Assembly: GCA_024235675.1 (NCBI GenBank)
Contig: JACKLZ010000001.1
Location: 1,128,822 to 1,192,821 of the forward strand
Origin: Zoogloeaceae bacterium
GTDB taxonomy: Bacteria > Pseudomonadota > Gammaproteobacteria > Burkholderiales > Rhodocyclaceae
DNA: 64,000 nt
Direction of reading: 5' to 3'
Shown one piece after another: positions 61,056-64,000 of this stretch. Both the position numbers and the translations under genes were made by a program. The notes under the pieces are model-generated. The model saw only the letters and a program-made list of their open reading frames with translations. It was not told the origin of the DNA and searched no databases. The stretch's first letter is position 1. Every line of letters starts with the position of its first letter.

Positions 61056-62930
61056 TCACAACGGGCGTACCGACGCTTCGTGCAAGGTCGCGTCAAAACG
61101 CTCGATCATTTCCTGTACAAAAGGATCCTGTTCCAGCGAGGCAATCGCCTGCGCCTGGCGCGCCTCACGCGTCGCCGCGTCGCGCTGTGCCGGGGTTTCG
61201 CCCTCGATGCCGCCGATCTCGATGTTCAGCTTCACGGGGCGATCAAAATGGCGATCAATCTCCGCCTGCAGCCGCTCAAGATTGCCACGGTTCATGGCGA
61301 TCAGATGCCGATGCGCTTCGCTCAGACGCAAGCGGATACTGCCCTCCGCCATACCCAACCATTCGCAGTGCTGCGCCAACTCGCGCACCAAGCCTTTCAG
61401 GCCGATCTCTACGATCAAGCCATGCCAGTCGACGTCACCGGAGGGCACTTCGGCTGCCGCGCGCTGCGCCACTGGCGGCACGATCGCCGGCGAGGCCGCC
61501 GCAACAGGCTCCCCCTCAGGCGGCTCTGATGCGCCGGCACTCTCGGGGGTGGCGGTGTGCGCCTCTTCGGGCAAATCCTCCCACGGCGGGACATCGCCCC
61601 GGGATACGGGTTTCGGCGCCGGCGTCGACGTCACCAGCACTGGCGCAGGGACGGGTTGCGGCTTCGCGATGTGGACTTCCGCGGTGGGCTTCTCAGCGCC
61701 AGGCGAAGGCGTCGGCACTGCGCGCAGGGCCTGCACCGTGACAGGCGCGGCGTTTGGCGTCGAATCGCTCGCAACGGTGACCGGTCGGACCGGCGTCCGC
61801 GCGGCGAGGGCCGGCACGCTGCCGCCACCGCCAGCCAAAGGCGCCGCCTGCGCGGGCCGGAAAGCATGCAGACGCAGCAGCGTCATGACAAAACCGGCCG
61901 GCTCGTCCGGCGCCAGCGGCAACTCGTCGCGGCCATGAATGGCTATTTGATAGGCCAGTTGCAGAAATTCGGGGTCGAAGGCATCCACATACGGCTGCAG
62001 GCGGGCGCGCTCTACTTCGTCGACAATCGAACTCGGTGCGAACTGAAATACGGCAATGCGCTGCAGCAACGAGGCCAGCGCCTGCAGCGCCGCATCGAAC
62101 GACAGGCTGCGCGCATCCATCGCCTCGGCGACGGCCAGCATGGCCGACACATCGTTACTGATCAGGCCGTCGAGAATCTCGAACAGGTGGTCTTCGCCCA
62201 CCGAGCCCAGCATGGCCTGCACGCCCGCCTCTTCAACCTTGCCGGCGCCGTGCGCGATGGCTTGATCGAGCAGTGACAAGGCATCACGCATTGATCCGCT
62301 GGCGCCCTTGGCGATATGGCGCAGTGCGGGCGGGTCAAAAGGCACCGCCTCGGTCTCGAGAATGCGCGACAGATGCTCGACGATATGCCCCGGCGGCATC
62401 TGCTTGAGATTGAACTGCAGGCAGCGCGACAGCACCGTAACCGGAATCTTCTGCGGGTCGGTGGTGGCGAGGATGAACTTGATGTGCTCGGGCGGCTCTT
62501 CCAGCGTTTTCAACATGGCATTGAAGGCCGAGTTGGAGAGCATGTGCACTTCGTCGATCACATAGACCTTGAAACGGCCGCGGGTCGGCGCATACACCGC
62601 GTTCTCGAGCAACTGGCGCATCTCGTCGACGCGGGTATTGGTCGCCGCGTCGACCTCCAGCAGATCCACAAAGCGGCCTGCGTCGATTTCCTGGCAGGAC
62701 GAACACACGCCACAGGGCGTGGACGTCACGCCGGTCTCGCAATTGAGCGCCTTGGCGAGGATTCGGGCGATAGTGGTTTTGCCCACGCCGCGCGTCCCCG
62801 TAAACAGGTAGGCGTGATGCAAACGCCCGGTGTCGAGCGCGTGCGTCAGCGCCCGGACCACATGCTCCTGCCCCACCAGGGTGTCAAAACCCTTGGGACG
62901 CCATTTACGCGCGAGAACCTGATAACTCAT
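61056..62930 (-). CDS. dnaX: DNA polymerase III subunits gamma and tau
   Basis: A 624-residue clamp-loader subunit. Walker A GTRGVGKTTIARIL, the zinc-binding CETGVTSTPCGVCSSC, VDEVHMLSNSAFNAML and LSRCLQFNLKQM occupy the first about 220 residues. A Pro/Ala-rich variable region (about 365-500) leads to the tau C-terminus with the polymerase-binding part. I saw no A-rich slippery heptamer that would give the short gamma form. It stops 28 bp before ybaB. Confidence 0.97.
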   Translation of the reverse strand: MSYQVLARKWRPKGFDTLVGQEHVVRALTHALDTGRLHHAYLFTGTRGVGKTTIARILAKALNCETGVTSTPCGVCSSCQEIDAGRFVDLLEVDAATNTRVDEMRQLLENAVYAPTRGRFKVYVIDEVHMLSNSAFNAMLKTLEEPPEHIKFILATTDPQKIPVTVLSRCLQFNLKQMPPGHIVEHLSRILETEAVPFDPPALRHIAKGASGSMRDALSLLDQAIAHGAGKVEEAGVQAMLGSVGEDHLFEILDGLISNDVSAMLAVAEAMDARSLSFDAALQALASLLQRIAVFQFAPSSIVDEVERARLQPYVDAFDPEFLQLAYQIAIHGRDELPLAPDEPAGFVMTLLRLHAFRPAQAAPLAGGGGSVPALAARTPVRPVTVASDSTPNAAPVTVQALRAVPTPSPGAEKPTAEVHIAKPQPVPAPVLVTSTPAPKPVSRGDVPPWEDLPEEAHTATPESAGASEPPEGEPVAAASPAIVPPVAQRAAAEVPSGDVDWHGLIVEIGLKGLVRELAQHCEWLGMAEGSIRLRLSEAHRHLIAMNRGNLERLQAEIDRHFDRPVKLNIEIGGIEGETPAQRDAATREARQAQAIASLEQDPFVQEMIERFDATLHEASVRPL

Positions 62931-63241
62931 GGCGGGATTCTAGCAGAGGCAGCGGTTTCGCCGGCAGTGTCGCAAGGCATTCACGATCGCCAAAGACCGC
63001 GAAAAATCGTCCATTGATACATTTTTGGCGCTTTCCCGGGCGACCTCTCCTGACGGCACGCCGCCGGCGAGGGCGCCACGGGCCGCCGATCTGGTTCAGG
63101 CCATGCCTGACGGTGGCGCCGAGACGCGTCGGCCAGCCGACGCCATTCATCAAAACTATTGACGAGTTAGCTTTAATTCGCTGGCAACTATCAATTCACT
63201 TTGGGACACTGAGGCAACAAGACCATTTACCGGAGAACGCC
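62931..63241. other. 311-bp intergenic region between dnaX and the ZIP gene
   Basis: The region between two divergent genes holds their promoters. The left half is GC-rich with a possible GGCGCC-rich fold (63070-63120), and the right half is AT-richer (63155-63205). I see no tRNA, no 4.5S RNA core and no open frame that I would support. A CGGAG ribosome binding site precedes the ZIP start. Confidence 0.6.
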
Positions 63242-64000
63242 ATGAGCACCCGCGAGCTTCGCCTCCTGTCCCACGCGCTGATGCCCCGCGCCCTGCCCCG
63301 CCATCGGGTCGGTGCGGCAATCCTCCTTGTCGGCATCGCCATCTACGGCCGCGATCTCTATCAGATCGCCTCGGCCATGGCCGCCGATCCGGTTGTCGGG
63401 CGCGCCCTGTCCGGCGGCATGCTGGCCGCCATGGCCACCGCACTGGGCACGCTGCCGGTGCTGTTCGCACGTCCCTTGTCGGCCCGCACACAGGCGGCCA
63501 TGCTCGGCTTCGGCGCCGGCGTGATGCTGGCTGCCACCGCATTCTCGCTGGTGCTCCCCGGGCTGGATGCGGCGCGCGAGATCTGGCACGACCCGTGGAT
63601 TGCCGGCGGCGCGATGGCGGCCGGCATTCTGGCGGGCGGCGGCGCGCTGTTGTGGCTGGACGGGCGGCTACCCCACGAACATTTCCTGAACGGCGCTAAG
63701 GACGTAGACACCGAGGCGCTGGCCCGCGTGTGGCTGTTCGTGTTTGCCATCGCCTTGCACAATCTGCCCGAAGGCCTGGCGATCGGCGTGGCCGCGGCCA
63801 AGGACGGCGCTGGCGCGGCCGCGCTGGCCATGGGTATCGCCATTCAGGACATTCCGGAGGGGCTGGTCGTGGCGCTGGCCTTGCGCGGGGCGGGCTACCG
63901 GGCCGGAACGGCAGCACTGGTCGGTGCGGCCTCGGGCCTGGTCGAGCCGGTGGCCGCTGTACTCGGCGCCAGCCTGATCCAGGTCTCGTCCGTCGCCCTG
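63242..64000 (+). CDS. ZIP family metal transporter (N-terminal part, runs off the window)
   Basis: 253 residues are visible to the right edge, starting at ATG 63242 (CGGAG 6 bases before). Hydrophobic helices and the two ZIP signature helices HNLPEGLAIGVA and QDIPEGLVVALAL, each with the metal-binding His/Gln-x3-Glu pattern, identify the family. A His-containing loop (LPHEHFLNG) lies between helices. It transports divalent cations such as zinc; specificity is not clear. The N-terminus is extended compared with the shortest ZIP proteins. Confidence 0.9.
   Translation, partial: MSTRELRLLSHALMPRALPRHRVGAAILLVGIAIYGRDLYQIASAMAADPVVGRALSGGMLAAMATALGTLPVLFARPLSARTQAAMLGFGAGVMLAATAFSLVLPGLDAAREIWHDPWIAGGAMAAGILAGGGALLWLDGRLPHEHFLNGAKDVDTEALARVWLFVFAIALHNLPEGLAIGVAAAKDGAGAAALAMGIAIQDIPEGLVVALALRGAGYRAGTAALVGAASGLVEPVAAVLGASLIQVSSVAL

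Noticed and set aside
61056..62930. Programmed frameshift in dnaX
   Set aside because: No A-rich slippery heptamer with stem-loop was seen at the expected place.
62931..63241. 4.5S signal recognition particle RNA, sometimes found next to dnaX
   Set aside because: The conserved GGAAGG-AGCAG core is absent on both strands.
1..64000. CRISPR arrays, tRNA or rRNA genes, prophage
   Set aside because: No regularly spaced repeats, cloverleaf sequences, rRNA text or phage gene clusters were noticed.

Overview
The window reads as a chromosomal segment of a high-GC betaproteobacterium. The order petABC-sspA-sspB, the recR/ybaB/dnaX block, and a large exosortase A (XrtA) exopolysaccharide locus point to the Rhodocyclales (Azoarcus/Thauera/Zoogloea-like). 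This placement is inferred from gene content and order, with no database search. Domain and family names are assigned from motifs and memory of the families.

Layout. (1) 1-7521, + strand: tail of an exosortase-associated hydrolase, a PLP decarboxylase, an asparagine-synthase-like amidotransferase without the glutaminase cysteine, then a visibly AT-richer module (FemAB/GNAT fusion, polysaccharide deacetylase) and a frameshifted glycosyltransferase-like gene. (2) 7599-13893: a sulfate-activation island, cysD-cysNC on the - strand and cysQ plus an SLC13 permease on the + strand. The divergent control region holds a perfect 14-bp palindrome, and cysD lies in frame with an upstream IS630-transposase-like helix-turn-helix region. 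(3) 13999-18403, +: methyltransferase, Wzx-type flippase and two glycosyltransferases. (4) 18404-39261, -: deacetylase, O-ligase, AMP-ligase-like protein, glycosyltransferases, then the XrtA operon proper (amidotransferase, GT, exosortase, GT, FemAB, deacetylase, WecB, ATPase, beta-barrel protein, tyrosine kinase, chain-length determinant, export lipoprotein). (5) 39508-46285: a FeeM-like N-acyl amino acid synthase, a DUF1302 protein, an ABC ATPase, a LolA-like protein, a porin broken by several frameshifts, and a TamA-like Omp85 protein. (6) 46377-64000: core metabolism and housekeeping (Liv-type binding protein, PutA, Fbp, DadA, bacteriohemerythrin, SspB, SspA, cytochrome bc1, CaiB-type CoA transferase, RecR, YbaB, DnaX, and the start of a ZIP transporter).

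How it fits together. Regions 1, 3 and 4 encode synthesis, modification (amidation, deacetylation, acyl/aminoacyl transfer), flipping, polymerisation and export of an extracellular polysaccharide, together with the sortase-like XrtA that processes PEP-CTERM proteins. No PEP-CTERM substrate gene lies in the window. The sulfate island makes APS/PAPS and degrades PAP. Its position inside the polysaccharide locus raises the possibility of polysaccharide sulfation, but no sulfotransferase is visible here. The most unusual items are the in-frame HTH/CysD arrangement with its palindromic control region, the two frameshifted genes, the ABC ATPase without a permease, and FNR-type boxes upstream of the hemerythrin and bc1 genes.
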